Assembly (NCBI GenBank): GCA_040079935.1
Contig: JBEBJI010000026.1
Location: forward strand, 1-28,506
Source of the DNA: Methylotenera_A sp040079935
Lineage (GTDB): Bacteria > Pseudomonadota > Gammaproteobacteria > Burkholderiales > Methylophilaceae
Length of the DNA stretch: 28,506 bases
Direction: 5' to 3'
Positions 1 to 7,253 of this stretch are shown here, one piece after another; the stretch's first letter is position 1; each line of letters begins with the position of its first letter. A program made the position numbers and the translations under genes. A model generated the notes under the pieces. It was not told the origin of the DNA. It did not search any database and saw only the letters and a list, made by a program, of their open reading frames with translations.

Positions 1-1004
1 AAATCATTCAAAAGCTCAGGATTAATTTCTTTTAGCGTTAAACGAATTTTGTTTGTCTCTTCTTGTTTGCCATCTTTTTGCGCCAATAATGCAGTAGCCT
101 GCAACGTAGCAGGGTGATTTGGGTGCAAACTTAATGCTTTTTGAAAATGTGCTATTGCTGCTTGTTTATCGCCCAAATGTTGCGTAGCTTCGCCCATGTA
201 ATACCAAGCTTCTGCATTATTAGGCTCTTTTTGCACCCAATGATTCGCCACTTTTTGTACGTCTTGCCAGCGATTATTTTGAAAGGGCATGACAATTTGC
301 ATGAAAAATGGCCGCACTTCGTCTGGCGCATCCCAAAATGGTAAATCATGTGGTGCATTTAATTTCACTAGTGGCGTTTGCATGACTGCCTTGACCAAAT
401 TAACTGGCATATTGTAAAAATAGGCTTTTTTACCTGGGCTTTTAAACGTGCTTACGCCAATTAACTTACCATCGTAATCGAATATTGGGCTACCACTCGC
501 GCCTATAGAAAACGCGGCTTGGGTGCGTATCACCTCCACATCGTCTAGCGGATATAAGGCTTTAATGTTGCTAAACACCACATAAGGCGCTGGCGAATCG
601 TTAGGCATAGAAATAGAGATAATAGGCTGCTCGTAACTAAGCTTTAAAGAATCGCCTATCGTCACTGGCTTTAAATCTGCATATTCCACTTTTAGAATAC
701 ACAAATCATGCTTCCAATCTGCTTGCAAAGAATCCACAGGATACTCAGTGCCCCACTTGCTAATAGAAACGCCATTTGCGCCGCCCAACACATGGCAATT
801 GGTAACCACTTGATCTTTACTAATAGCAATACCAGTGCCAAAGCCATGCCCGCCAGATTTAGTTGTTACACCTATTTTTACCATCGATTGTTTTAGGTCA
901 TATATAAGCGCTTCGCTAGGCTCTGCCAAAACCTCAGCACGCGCGCCAACGCTTAGCATCGTACTTAGCAAAAAAAAGCCCAAAACAAATTTATTTATAT
1001 TCAT
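1..1004 (-). CDS. Secreted trypsin-like serine protease with TPR tail (3' end outside window)
   Basis: The frame opens at the ATG at 1004 and runs off the left edge without a stop; about 334 residues are visible. There is a signal peptide (residues 1-23, ending ARA). The S1/HtrA-like protease fold follows: TNCHV gives the catalytic His (H71), HDLCIL the Asp and GASGSP the Ser. A TPR-like region follows (AEAWYYMGEATQHLGDKQAA). No PDZ domain is seen. It is a clear paralogue of the protein at 1654-2682, with the same order of domains and many identical blocks (SKDQVVTNCHV versus AKDQVVTNCHV; YNMPV in both). Likely periplasmic; substrate unknown. No strong ribosome binding site precedes the ATG. 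Confidence 0.85.
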   Translation of the reverse strand, partial: MNINKFVLGFFLLSTMLSVGARAEVLAEPSEALIYDLKQSMVKIGVTTKSGGHGFGTGIAISKDQVVTNCHVLGGANGVSISKWGTEYPVDSLQADWKHDLCILKVEYADLKPVTIGDSLKLSYEQPIISISMPNDSPAPYVVFSNIKALYPLDDVEVIRTQAAFSIGASGSPIFDYDGKLIGVSTFKSPGKKAYFYNMPVNLVKAVMQTPLVKLNAPHDLPFWDAPDEVRPFFMQIVMPFQNNRWQDVQKVANHWVQKEPNNAEAWYYMGEATQHLGDKQAAIAHFQKALSLHPNHPATLQATALLAQKDGKQEETNKIRLTLKEINPELLND

Positions 1005-1048
1005 CGTAACCACATTTCTATTCTGGATTTTAATTCAGGATTTCTATT

Positions 1049-1591
1049 TTATTTTTTAAGGTAAGGTTCAATCAATTTTAGGATGGCAGGATCATCTGGC
1101 GCGGTAGTGCTAGTAAAACTTTGTACAGATTTACCACCTGGGGCAATCACATATTTATGAAAGTTCCATTTTGGCGCCTCACCGCTGGCGGCAATTAAGC
1201 CTTTATAAAATGGGCTTGCATTGGCGCCGCTAACCGAACTTTTTGCCATCATAGGGAACTTCACGCCATACGTCAGTTTACAAAAACTGCCAATTTCAGA
1301 ATCACTTTTTAATTCTTGGCGAAAATCGTTGGAGGGAAAGCCAATCACCAGCAAACCTTTGTCTTTATATTGGCTGTAAATGGCCTCTAACTTTTCAAAC
1401 TGTGGCGTAAATCCGCACTTACTGGCGGTATTCACCACCAAAATCGGTTTATCGCGATAATCGCACAGATTAATAGTTTCACCCTGCAAAGTTTTAAACT
1501 GATGATTGAGTAGTGCGGGGCATTCCGCAGCTGATACAGAAAGTGGCGATAACAACATCAACAATACTCCAACTAATATACTCATAGTCAC
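1049..1591 (-). CDS. Secreted glutathione peroxidase-family thiol peroxidase
   Basis: A 180-aa GPx-family protein that reduces hydroperoxides. Residues 1-22 are a signal peptide, so it should act in the periplasm. The peroxidatic Cys is C59 in NTASKCGFT, a Cys rather than selenocysteine. The tetrad is completed by Q92 in FPSNDFRQE, where the loop is one residue shorter than usual, and by W142-N143 in PKWNF. C104 in SFCKLTYGVKFP matches the resolving Cys of yeast Gpx3, so the enzyme probably uses thioredoxin-like reductants rather than glutathione (inference). AGGAG precedes the ATG. It lies between two paralogous protease/TPR genes on the same strand, 44 nt from the downstream one. Confidence 0.92.
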   Translation of the reverse strand: MTMSILVGVLLMLLSPLSVSAAECPALLNHQFKTLQGETINLCDYRDKPILVVNTASKCGFTPQFEKLEAIYSQYKDKGLLVIGFPSNDFRQELKSDSEIGSFCKLTYGVKFPMMAKSSVSGANASPFYKGLIAASGEAPKWNFHKYVIAPGGKSVQSFTSTTAPDDPAILKLIEPYLKK

Positions 1592-1653
1592 TCCTAAGTT
1601 CTAGACTATGGTATGAGTAAGCCGAATAGCTTAAGTTCCTAATGTGATAATTG

Positions 1654-2682
1654 TTACTCTGCCGCTACCATTCCCATCGCCACTTTAAGTTGAGTAGCAA
1701 CTGTTTCATCTAAATCATTCAGTAACGCAACATTCGTTAAAGCCAATGTATGTTTGCCACTTTCTTCAGCCATCAAACCTAAATAGTAAATCGCTTGGCT
1801 ATGTTGATTATTCATTGCCACTACTTTTTGCATGTGCGCTTCCGCATGCTCAAAATCTTTGGCAGCATATTCAGCCGTTGCCAAGTAGAACCAAGATTCC
1901 ACAGTGTTAGGCTCTTCCTGCGTCCATTTGGTGGCAATTTGTAATAATGAATCCCAGTTCTCGGTGATGAATGGTTGAACAACCCGCATGAAATAAGGCC
2001 ATTTATCATACGAAGTAGCCCAAAAAGGTTGTTCACTTTTAGCGCTAACGGCCTGTTCTGGCGTCTTTAATAATGCCTGCACCCATTCAACCGGCATATT
2101 GTAATAATAAGCCGTGCTACCAGGGCTTTTTAGCGTAATTATCCCTACCAAATTACCATCGTCATCAAACACGCCGCCGCCACTAGCGCCAAGCCCGAAG
2201 GTGCTGGTAGCGCGAATCACCACGCTGTCATCCATAGGGTATAACCCTTTTACAACGCCATAAGTGCTTGTGGGAACAGGTAAAAAGCTAGGGTAGCCGA
2301 TGGTGAAAACAGATTGTTCGTACTTAAGGTTTTTGCTGGAGCCAATTTTTGCAATTGGCGCATCTAAGTTTTCAACTTTTAAAATACATAAATCATGATG
2401 CCAATCTGGCTTGATAGCGGTTACAGCGTGAGGCGCGCCGTTATTCACTACATTGATACTATTTGCATTGGCCACCACATGACAATTAGTGACCACTTGA
2501 TCTTTTGCAATCACCACGGCAGAACCAAGCCCGAAGCTACCATTGGCAAGCCCAACCTGCACACGCAATACTTGGGCATTGAGTTGATGCACCAGTTCAT
2601 CGCTTGGTGCTGCCAGCGCTGAAATTGCAAAACACAAATAAAATAAAGCCGAATAAAACACAGTAAAGCAGAGCTTAGTCAT
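1654..2682 (-). CDS. Secreted trypsin-like serine protease with TPR tail
   Basis: 342 aa. The signal peptide ends about residue 25 (ALAA-PSD). The trypsin-like domain has the full triad: H68 in TNCHV, D97 in HHDLCIL and S167 in GASGGGVF. Residues 250-340 form about two TPR-like units (ESWFYLATAEYAAKDFEHAE; AIYYLGLMAEESGKH). HtrA proteases carry PDZ domains at the C-terminus; here TPRs take that place, which suggests partner-protein binding. GGAGG stands just before the ATG. It is a paralogue of the gene at 1-1004, and the pair flanks the glutathione peroxidase; a shared envelope-stress role is possible but unproven. Confidence 0.88.
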   Translation of the reverse strand: MTKLCFTVFYSALFYLCFAISALAAPSDELVHQLNAQVLRVQVGLANGSFGLGSAVVIAKDQVVTNCHVVANANSINVVNNGAPHAVTAIKPDWHHDLCILKVENLDAPIAKIGSSKNLKYEQSVFTIGYPSFLPVPTSTYGVVKGLYPMDDSVVIRATSTFGLGASGGGVFDDDGNLVGIITLKSPGSTAYYYNMPVEWVQALLKTPEQAVSAKSEQPFWATSYDKWPYFMRVVQPFITENWDSLLQIATKWTQEEPNTVESWFYLATAEYAAKDFEHAEAHMQKVVAMNNQHSQAIYYLGLMAEESGKHTLALTNVALLNDLDETVATQLKVAMGMVAAE

Positions 2683-2780
2683 GATAGCCTCCGATTTAGA
2701 TTGTCGCCAATCTACATATTAAGTTTGATACACCTCGCAAAAAATTAAATTAAAAAATGCTACTACATAGTTTCTATTAA

Positions 2781-3038
2781 GCAATTACCATTCCAAGTCG
2801 CTCCGCGCTATTAAACAAATATGGAGAACCTATTTATATATCGGATAATTCAGGTAAAAAATTAACTTATGAAAGATATTTTACAAGTGATAGCTGCAAT
2901 TTAAATGCAGAAATAGAAGGGCATCTGTACGTTAACGCACTCAATGTCCATAAAATAGCCAACTTATTTTCTTATTTGATATGTCGAAATTGCAACTCGC
3001 TTTGTCCACCGCGCGCACTGCAATGGTGCAAAACTTAG
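2781..3038 (+). pseudogene. Possible gene remnant without a start codon
   Basis: The 425-nt gap between the protease and the DUF3617 gene holds an 85-codon open frame that ends at TAG 3036-3038 and is bounded upstream by TAA 2778-2780. It has no ATG and no ribosome binding site. Its middle reads like real protein (YGEPIYISDNSGKKLTYERY, then SDSCNLNAEIEGHLYVNAL), which suggests the 5'-truncated remnant of a lost gene. The tail is less convincing. I do not recognise the family. The rest of the gap is AT-rich and shows nothing else definite. Confidence 0.28.
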
Positions 3039-3107
3039 TCTTGCTGAACTTAACTTACTAAAGCGCCCTCTAAAATTGGGTACGCTACTCATTAGCTAGG
3101 AGCTTCA

Positions 3108-3632
3108 ATGCGCAAAATTCTTATTGTTGTTAGTTTATTATTTCCACTATTAGCATCCGCTGCCAACCCAACAGAAATCAATATGCGGCCTGGATTATGG
3201 CAAATTACAACCACATCCGATTTATTGCTGCTGGCGCCACATATTCCACCAGATCAAATGAAAAACTTAAAAGACTTAGCCAAAGAATACGGGCTTGAAA
3301 TGCCACAAATTGAAAATGGCGCTGCTATATCCAATACCTGTATTACGCAAGAAATGGCCAATCAAAAAGTACTACCCAATTTTTACCAAACTGAATTAGG
3401 CTGCACTTCTAAAAATGCGACCCGTAGCGGAAACAACTACAAAGTTGACTTTGTTTGTGACGGTGCTGATCTAAAAGGTAACGGCACCGCAGAAGGCACC
3501 ATTACTTCCGAAGATACCTTTACAGGTCAAACCAATTTCAAAGGTGAAGCCCAAGGCAACCCAGTGAATGAGCGAGCAGATATCAACGGCAAGTGGATTA
3601 ATGCAAGCTGTGGAACGGTAAAACCGTTATAG
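3108..3632 (+). CDS. DUF3617 family periplasmic protein
   Basis: 174 aa with a signal peptide (MRKILIVVSLLFPLLASA, cleavage near residue 19). The mature part begins with the family's typical start, NMRPGLWQITTTSD. Cysteines in NTCIT, LGCTS, FVCDG and ASCGT fit two disulfides. A run of short beta strands follows (GNGTAEGTITSEDTFTGQ). The DUF3617 family is secreted and has no established function. CTAGGAG lies 4-5 nt before the ATG. A 60-aa gene follows 28 nt later and may be co-transcribed. Confidence 0.85.
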   Translation: MRKILIVVSLLFPLLASAANPTEINMRPGLWQITTTSDLLLLAPHIPPDQMKNLKDLAKEYGLEMPQIENGAAISNTCITQEMANQKVLPNFYQTELGCTSKNATRSGNNYKVDFVCDGADLKGNGTAEGTITSEDTFTGQTNFKGEAQGNPVNERADINGKWINASCGTVKPL

Positions 3633-3660
3633 TGAACACTTACTAATGGAGGAATCGGCG

Positions 3661-3843
3661 ATGGATAAACAAGAATTAAAAAATACTAAATTTAAGGAAC
3701 ATGCAGAAGCGGTTGAAAAACACAAAGCGCTGCTAGAGAAACTGCATCTTGATTCAAATACGCATTTGGATGAAGTGCCTAACTCGATTCAACAACTCAC
3801 CCTCACACTAGAGGAATACCTGAAAGTAATCGGTATCCCATAA
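3661..3843 (+). CDS. Small hypothetical protein (60 aa), helical and charged
   Basis: I start this gene at the ATG at 3661 rather than the in-frame ATG at 3646, because GGAGG at 3648-3652 is a good ribosome binding site for 3661 and would lie inside the longer version. The product is rich in Lys, Glu, Leu and His (KHKALLEKLHLDSNTHLDEV), probably two helices, and has no signal peptide or membrane segment. The family is not recognised. It follows the DUF3617 gene by 28 nt on the same strand. Confidence 0.6.
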   Translation: MDKQELKNTKFKEHAEAVEKHKALLEKLHLDSNTHLDEVPNSIQQLTLTLEEYLKVIGIP

Positions 3844-3968
3844 TTTAAAAGCGTAATTTATCTGAAGGCGCAATGCATAAATTGATTGCGCGCCGCGCAC
3901 ATTTGCACAAAGTTGATGCATCACCGTCTTACGCCTCATCTAGAATTTACCTTAAATAAAATGAATAA

Positions 3969-3993
3969 ACCAATGAATAATAATTCATCTGGT
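3969..3993. other. Hairpin in intergenic AT-rich DNA
   Basis: ACCA-ATGAAT-AATA-ATTCAT-C-TGGT can fold into a stem with one bulge, followed by a T-rich stretch. It may terminate transcription of the 3108-3843 genes. The stem is AT-rich and therefore weak. I see nothing else definite in 3844-4096. Confidence 0.25.
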
Positions 3994-4096
3994 TAATTTT
4001 ATTAACTTATTGAATCCATTAAATTTTTTGGCCTGATATTTGCTGATTACTTGGTGTAGTACGCCATTGTTCAACTTAAGTTTTAAGGAGCCCAAA

Positions 4097-4249
4097 ATGA
4101 CGCTTTACCAAGTAGTTAACGAGCAAAACCATCCACTGTATGCATTTCTTACTTTTCAAAATGCGGCGGAAGAAGTCGAGATTCTAAACGAAAGCCATGA
4201 AGACCATTATTATTATGTGAATGAGATTGTGTTAGACGATATTTGCTAA
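4097..4249 (+). CDS. Short paralogue 1 of a three-member small-protein family (50 aa)
   Basis: An open frame extends upstream to 4040, but TTAAGGAG at about 4084-4090 places the start at the ATG at 4097. The protein begins MTLYQVVNEQNHPLYAF and continues AAEEVEILNESHEDHYYYVN. It shares a pattern with the short genes at 4618 and 5197: Y-Q-V at positions 4-6, Q-N at 10-11, A-F at 16-17, E-V and L-N further on, then an acidic tail. The pattern suggests two strands, a helix and a strand. It is acidic and probably cytoplasmic, with no known domain that I recognise. The conserved start, ribosome binding sites and amino acid conservation among the three copies argue that it is translated. Confidence 0.7.
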   Translation: MTLYQVVNEQNHPLYAFLTFQNAAEEVEILNESHEDHYYYVNEIVLDDIC

Positions 4250-4332
4250 AATATTGCGTTATAAGCAAAAAACACATGGTCTGTACCAGTTCTTGGCATC
4301 ACCATTCTCGCTAAGTGCTAAAGCACTAAGTC

Positions 4333-4371
4333 GAATGCGAAACCCGCATGGGTATTGGCTTCCAGAGCATT
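4333..4371. repeat. Palindromic repeat, copy A
   Basis: Reads AATGCGAAACCC-GCATGGGTATT-GGCTTCCAGAGCATT. The right half (ATTGGCTTCCAGAGCAT) matches copy C at 22892-22932 read in reverse; the left arm has diverged. It lies in the 368-nt gap 4250-4617. The rest of that gap is AT-rich and holds a TATAAT at 4519-4524 and an inverted repeat at 4565-4582. Confidence 0.6.
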
Positions 4372-4564
4372 GATTTTTGATTATTATAAAAGTGACATTT
4401 GGTCATATTGTCTAAATTTGCACAGACCTGTCGAAACTTCAAACAACTTTTGCCACAAACCCGCCTAAATTCAACATCCATAAACAATAAATTTGTTATA
4501 AGCCATTGAAATATAACATATAATTATTACAACCTCCCTGTTGGTCTGCTAATTGCTAAATAGT

Positions 4565-4582
4565 TACTGTGAACAAACAGTA
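4565..4582. promoter_or_regulatory. Operator-like inverted repeat upstream of short paralogue 2
   Basis: TACTGT-GAACAA-ACAGTA is a perfect 6+6 inverted repeat, 35 nt before the ATG at 4618 and about 40 nt after a TATAAT at 4519-4524. It is placed where a repressor could act. The spacing (CTGT-N6-ACAG) is two bases short of a standard LexA box, so the binding protein is unknown. Confidence 0.35.
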
Positions 4583-4617
4583 CGTGTAATTAAATTTAAC
4601 ACTTAAGGAGCAACAAA

Positions 4618-4761
4618 ATGACTATTTACCAAGTAATTAACCAACAAAACCAATTAGAGTTCGCATTTCTTGATTATGAAGTTGCGATAGAAGAAGTTGC
4701 CAAACTAAACAGTGGCGATAACAGCTTTTCTATCAACGCCGTAGAAGACGAAGACTTTTAA
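4618..4761 (+). CDS. Short paralogue 2 of a three-member small-protein family (47 aa)
   Basis: Starts at ATG 4618 behind CTTAAGGAG, the same leader signal as paralogue 1. It begins MTIYQVINQQNQLEFAF and then IEEVAKLNSGDNSFSINA, ending EDEDF. Aligned with paralogue 1, it keeps Y-Q-V, Q-N, A-F, E-E-V, L-N and N-A with no gap up to L-N, then is shorter by a few residues. Strongly acidic, with no signal peptide or membrane segment. No known family recognised. The membrane protein gene follows 25 nt later. Confidence 0.7.
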   Translation: MTIYQVINQQNQLEFAFLDYEVAIEEVAKLNSGDNSFSINAVEDEDF

Positions 4762-4786
4762 GTAAAAGTTTGTAATTGGCTCAAAA

Positions 4787-5179
4787 ATGAAACTGATGAA
4801 TGCATTTTTTAAGCACGCTTGGTTTGCGTTAAGCTTAAAACACGATGGCACGGGCTTACCCACTAGGCTACCCGCCGCATGCATGTTAATCGGTTTGTAT
4901 TTCGCCCTAAACCTTGCCAATAGTCACATTGGCCAAAGCATCACGCTAGAAACGCTGCTCGGCTTAAGCTTTATCGCCCAATTTTACCTGTTCAGCTTAC
5001 GCACTCCACTCATCGGGCTTTTCATCGTCATTGGCATCATCACCAACGCGCTCACACTGGCTTTAACCGCACTTACTGGCACAGCAGAGCAACCGCATTA
5101 TTTGCTAACCCTCATAGAATACATCATGGTGTTTGCCGCAATCGTCAACATCATTAAACACGAACTCAAAACGATTTAA
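4787..5179 (+). CDS. Small four-helix inner-membrane protein (130 aa)
   Basis: Four hydrophobic segments lie near residues 28-44, 54-71, 74-97 and 105-123, with a short cytoplasmic-looking N-terminus (FFKHAWFALSLKHDG) and a KHELKTI tail. No domain is recognised; it could be one of many small integral membrane families. The ribosome binding site is weak, and a second ATG at 4796 is possible. It lies between short paralogues 2 and 3 on the same strand (25 nt after the former, 17 nt before the latter), so translation may be coupled to theirs. Confidence 0.72.
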   Translation: MKLMNAFFKHAWFALSLKHDGTGLPTRLPAACMLIGLYFALNLANSHIGQSITLETLLGLSFIAQFYLFSLRTPLIGLFIVIGIITNALTLALTALTGTAEQPHYLLTLIEYIMVFAAIVNIIKHELKTI

Positions 5180-5196
5180 ATGAAGAAGAACAAAAA

Positions 5197-5352
5197 ATGA
5201 TGATATATCAAGTAATCGATGAGCAAAATCACCTTTTATTTGCATTTGCGAACTTAGAAACCGCCGCGCAAGAAGTAGATATTCTAAACAACCGTAGTGA
5301 AGATCATCGCTATTTCGTGAATGCGCTAGAGTTTGATTCTGAAGAATTATAG
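5197..5352 (+). CDS. Short paralogue 3 of a three-member small-protein family (51 aa)
   Basis: Starts at ATG 5197 (or the adjacent ATG 5200), 17 nt after the membrane protein gene, with a modest GAAGAAG-type ribosome binding site. It begins MMIYQVIDEQNHLLFAF, then TAAQEVDILNNRSEDHRYFV, and ends FDSEEL. It is closest to paralogue 1: both have EQNH, EV.ILN and a SEDH/HEDH stretch before Y-(F/Y)-V-N. Acidic, no signal peptide, function unknown. Confidence 0.7.
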   Translation: MMIYQVIDEQNHLLFAFANLETAAQEVDILNNRSEDHRYFVNALEFDSEEL

Positions 5353-5500
5353 TTCGTTTTAAAGTTAAAAAATTAGGTAGATTTCTGCGTCTTCAAATTA
5401 CTCTCTAATCCGCTTAATATTGATTAATGTGCGTTACCAAACTTACAGCGCGTTAATATTGGCTCACTATCGATATTTTTAAAATCAATAGGAGCGCTTT

Positions 5501-6547
5501 ATGCATCAAGTTAACGGGTACGGCACACACTCTGCAAAAGAGGCCTTAGCGCCTTTTACTTTCGAACGACGTGAAGTCGGCGCAAAGGATGTGCAAATTG
5601 AAATATTATTCTGTGGTGTTTGCCATTCCGATTTACATCAAGCGCGCAATGATTGGGCAAACAGTCAATATCCAATGGTGCCTGGGCATGAAATCGTTGG
5701 TCGAGTCACAAGCGTTGGATCTGATGTAACGCAATTTAAAGCGGGTGAAATAGTTGGCGTTGGATGCATGGTGGATTCATGCCAAACCTGCTCAGCCTGC
5801 GCACAAGACTTAGAACAGTATTGTGAAAACGGTCCTACCCTCACTTATAACGACACTGACCGCCACACCAAATTGCTTAATTTCGGCGGATATTCAAACC
5901 AAATTGTGGTATCTGATAAATTTGTATTAAGAATTCCAGAAAATTTAGATCTTAAAGCGGTTGGTCCGTTGCTATGTGCTGGTATTACCACTTGGTCTCC
6001 ATTACGCCACTGGAAAGTAGGAAAAGCCAGTAAGGTGGCTGTTATTGGGCTTGGCGGCTTAGGCCATATGGCGCTTAAACTTGCAAAAGCGCTTGGGGCG
6101 CATGTCACACTGTTTACACGTTCGCCGGGAAAAGAAGCCGATGCGCGTCGTTTAGGGGCGCATGAAATCGTACTTTCTACCAACGAAGCAGAGATGGCAT
6201 CTGTAACAGGAAAATTCGAACTTATTATCGACACGGTACCTTATCTGCACGATGTAAATCCTTATCTGCCTACACTTTCACTAAATGGTACATTGGTTCT
6301 GGTTGGCTATATAGGTAACCTAGAGCCAGCGCTAAATTCAATGCCGTTAATCATGGGTAGAAAAGCAGTTGCAGGTTCTTTGATTGGAGGCATTGCAGAG
6401 ACGCAAGAGATGCTCGATTTTTGCGGGCAGCACGGCATTACCGCCGATGTTGAGATGATTAAGATGCAAGAGATTAATGAAGCCTATGAGCGCATGCTCA
6501 AAAGTGATGTGAAATATCGCTTTGTGATTGATATGGCTACGCTTTGA
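5501..6547 (+). CDS. Zinc-dependent alcohol dehydrogenase / aldehyde reductase (YahK/CAD type)
   Basis: 348 aa, medium-chain dehydrogenase of the cinnamyl-alcohol dehydrogenase/YahK group, which mainly reduces aldehydes to alcohols. Catalytic zinc ligands are C41 (GVCHSD), H63-E64 (PGHEIVG) and a later Cys in LLCAGIT. The structural zinc site is C94, C97, C100 and C108. The dinucleotide fold carries GLGGLGHMALKLAKALGA, and the following FTRSPGK, with Ser and Arg after the second strand, favours NADPH. AATAGGAG precedes the ATG. It appears to be a single-gene unit. The 148-nt leader contains TTAATATTG twice (5414-5422 and 5453-5461), a possible regulatory repeat. In a methylotroph, aldehyde detoxification is a reasonable role (inference). 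Confidence 0.92.
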   Translation: MHQVNGYGTHSAKEALAPFTFERREVGAKDVQIEILFCGVCHSDLHQARNDWANSQYPMVPGHEIVGRVTSVGSDVTQFKAGEIVGVGCMVDSCQTCSACAQDLEQYCENGPTLTYNDTDRHTKLLNFGGYSNQIVVSDKFVLRIPENLDLKAVGPLLCAGITTWSPLRHWKVGKASKVAVIGLGGLGHMALKLAKALGAHVTLFTRSPGKEADARRLGAHEIVLSTNEAEMASVTGKFELIIDTVPYLHDVNPYLPTLSLNGTLVLVGYIGNLEPALNSMPLIMGRKAVAGSLIGGIAETQEMLDFCGQHGITADVEMIKMQEINEAYERMLKSDVKYRFVIDMATL

Positions 6548-6583
6548 TATCTCTAAGCTGAATCAAGATTTACATCAAAAACA

Positions 6584-6680
6584 GATGCTCTGGCGATCGC
6601 AAGGGTTGTCTCCAATTATTTTATTCTTTTATTTTTTTACTAAGTGCTCCATCGCACATACGAGGCTTCCTGTAGAGCAT
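6584..6680. repeat. Degenerate half copies of the palindromic repeat
   Basis: GATGCTCTGG at 6584-6593 and GGCTTCCTGTAGAGCAT at 6664-6680 resemble the two arms of the repeat seen at 7253 and 22892, but lie about 70 nt apart around an AT-rich stretch, with three extra bases in the right arm. This may be an old copy broken by inserted DNA. Confidence 0.3.
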
Positions 6681-6723
6681 AGACTTAATATCCCTTATTA
6701 AACATAATTAAAGGAGTTTTCTC

Positions 6724-6933
6724 ATGGAAAAATTCAATGTTTGGAAAATTTTAGCACTATTGACTATCGTCTTTTGTGTAGGATGTGCGGGGCCAAAACC
6801 TAATACTGGCGCTGGTACAGGAGATGCAACCAGTGGTGCTGGGACAGGAACTGGCGGTGAGGCAACTAGCGCTGGCACAGGAGATGCAACCAGTGGCGCT
6901 GGGACAGGAACTGGCGGCACTACTGAAAAATAG
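6724..6933 (+). CDS. Small glycine/threonine-rich lipoprotein (69 aa)
   Basis: An N-terminal hydrophobic segment ends in a lipobox (FCVGC-A; Cys21), so the protein should be lipid-anchored. The remaining 48 residues are low-complexity: two copies of AGTGDATSGAGTGTGG, separated by EATS, and a TTEK end. AAAGGAG precedes the ATG by the right distance. The mature part has no enzymatic features and may be a flexible surface or spacer peptide. Function unknown. Confidence 0.72.
   Translation: MEKFNVWKILALLTIVFCVGCAGPKPNTGAGTGDATSGAGTGTGGEATSAGTGDATSGAGTGTGGTTEK
6811..6924 (+). repeat. 60-bp tandem repeat inside the lipoprotein gene
   Basis: Unit 1 is 6811-6870 and unit 2 begins at 6871 and is nearly complete to 6924. 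They differ by only a few, mostly synonymous, changes before the final codons. The unit is 20 codons, so gain or loss of a copy keeps the frame. Confidence 0.8.
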
Positions 6934-6944
6934 TATTGGTAGGG

Positions 6945-7005
6945 GTGGGCAGATTTCTGCCCACGCAGCGAGTTTAAGATAAACGGTGGGCAAATTTTGC
7001 CCACC
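6945..7005. repeat. Pair of inverted REP-like hairpins
   Basis: Hairpin 1 (6945-6964) is GTGGGCAG-ATTT-CTGCCCAC. Hairpin 2 (6985-7005) is GGTGGGCAAA-T-TTTGCCCACC. Hairpin 1 is preceded by TAGGG and hairpin 2 is followed by CCCTA, so the two are head-to-head copies of one TAGGGTGGGCA-type element. It lies just after the lipoprotein stop and 24 nt before the DUF2789 start, and may also terminate transcription. Confidence 0.75.
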
Positions 7006-7028
7006 CTACTTAACTGATGGAATCTACA

Positions 7029-7253
7029 ATGCACACGCTTAACAACCTATTTGCGCAACTTGGCTTGCCATCTGACGAATCTGCAATTCAAAGTTTTATC
7101 AAAACCCATCACCATTTAGCAAGTAGCCTATCACTTTCAGAAGCCTCTTTTTGGACACCAGCGCAAGCTGCATTTTTACGTGAAGAGATTCTTAAAGATG
7201 CAGACTGGGCAGAGGTGATTGATCAGTTAAATGCTAGCTTGCATCAGAAATAG
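7029..7253 (+). CDS. DUF2789 family protein
   Basis: 74 aa, beginning MHTLNNLFAQLGLPSD, with SEASFWTPAQAAFLREEIL and DADWAEVIDQL near the end: the typical content of the small helical DUF2789 family, function unknown. An in-frame ATG at 7017 would add four residues, but GGAA at 7019-7022 is well placed for the ATG at 7029. The stop codon TAG abuts palindromic repeat copy B. Its upstream region is the REP-like hairpin pair. Confidence 0.85.
   Translation: MHTLNNLFAQLGLPSDESAIQSFIKTHHHLASSLSLSEASFWTPAQAAFLREEILKDADWAEVIDQLNASLHQK

Noticed and set aside
3875..3958. 28-codon ORF beginning ATGCATAAATTG
   Set aside because: Too short, basic, and with a badly spaced ribosome binding site; no support.
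4567..4580. LexA-like CTGT...ACAG
   Set aside because: Spacing is 6 rather than 8; not a LexA box.
6708..7034. 108-aa minus-strand frame rich in Pro/Val/Ala
   Set aside because: It is the antisense of the lipoprotein repeat; the plus-strand frame has the lipobox and ribosome binding site.
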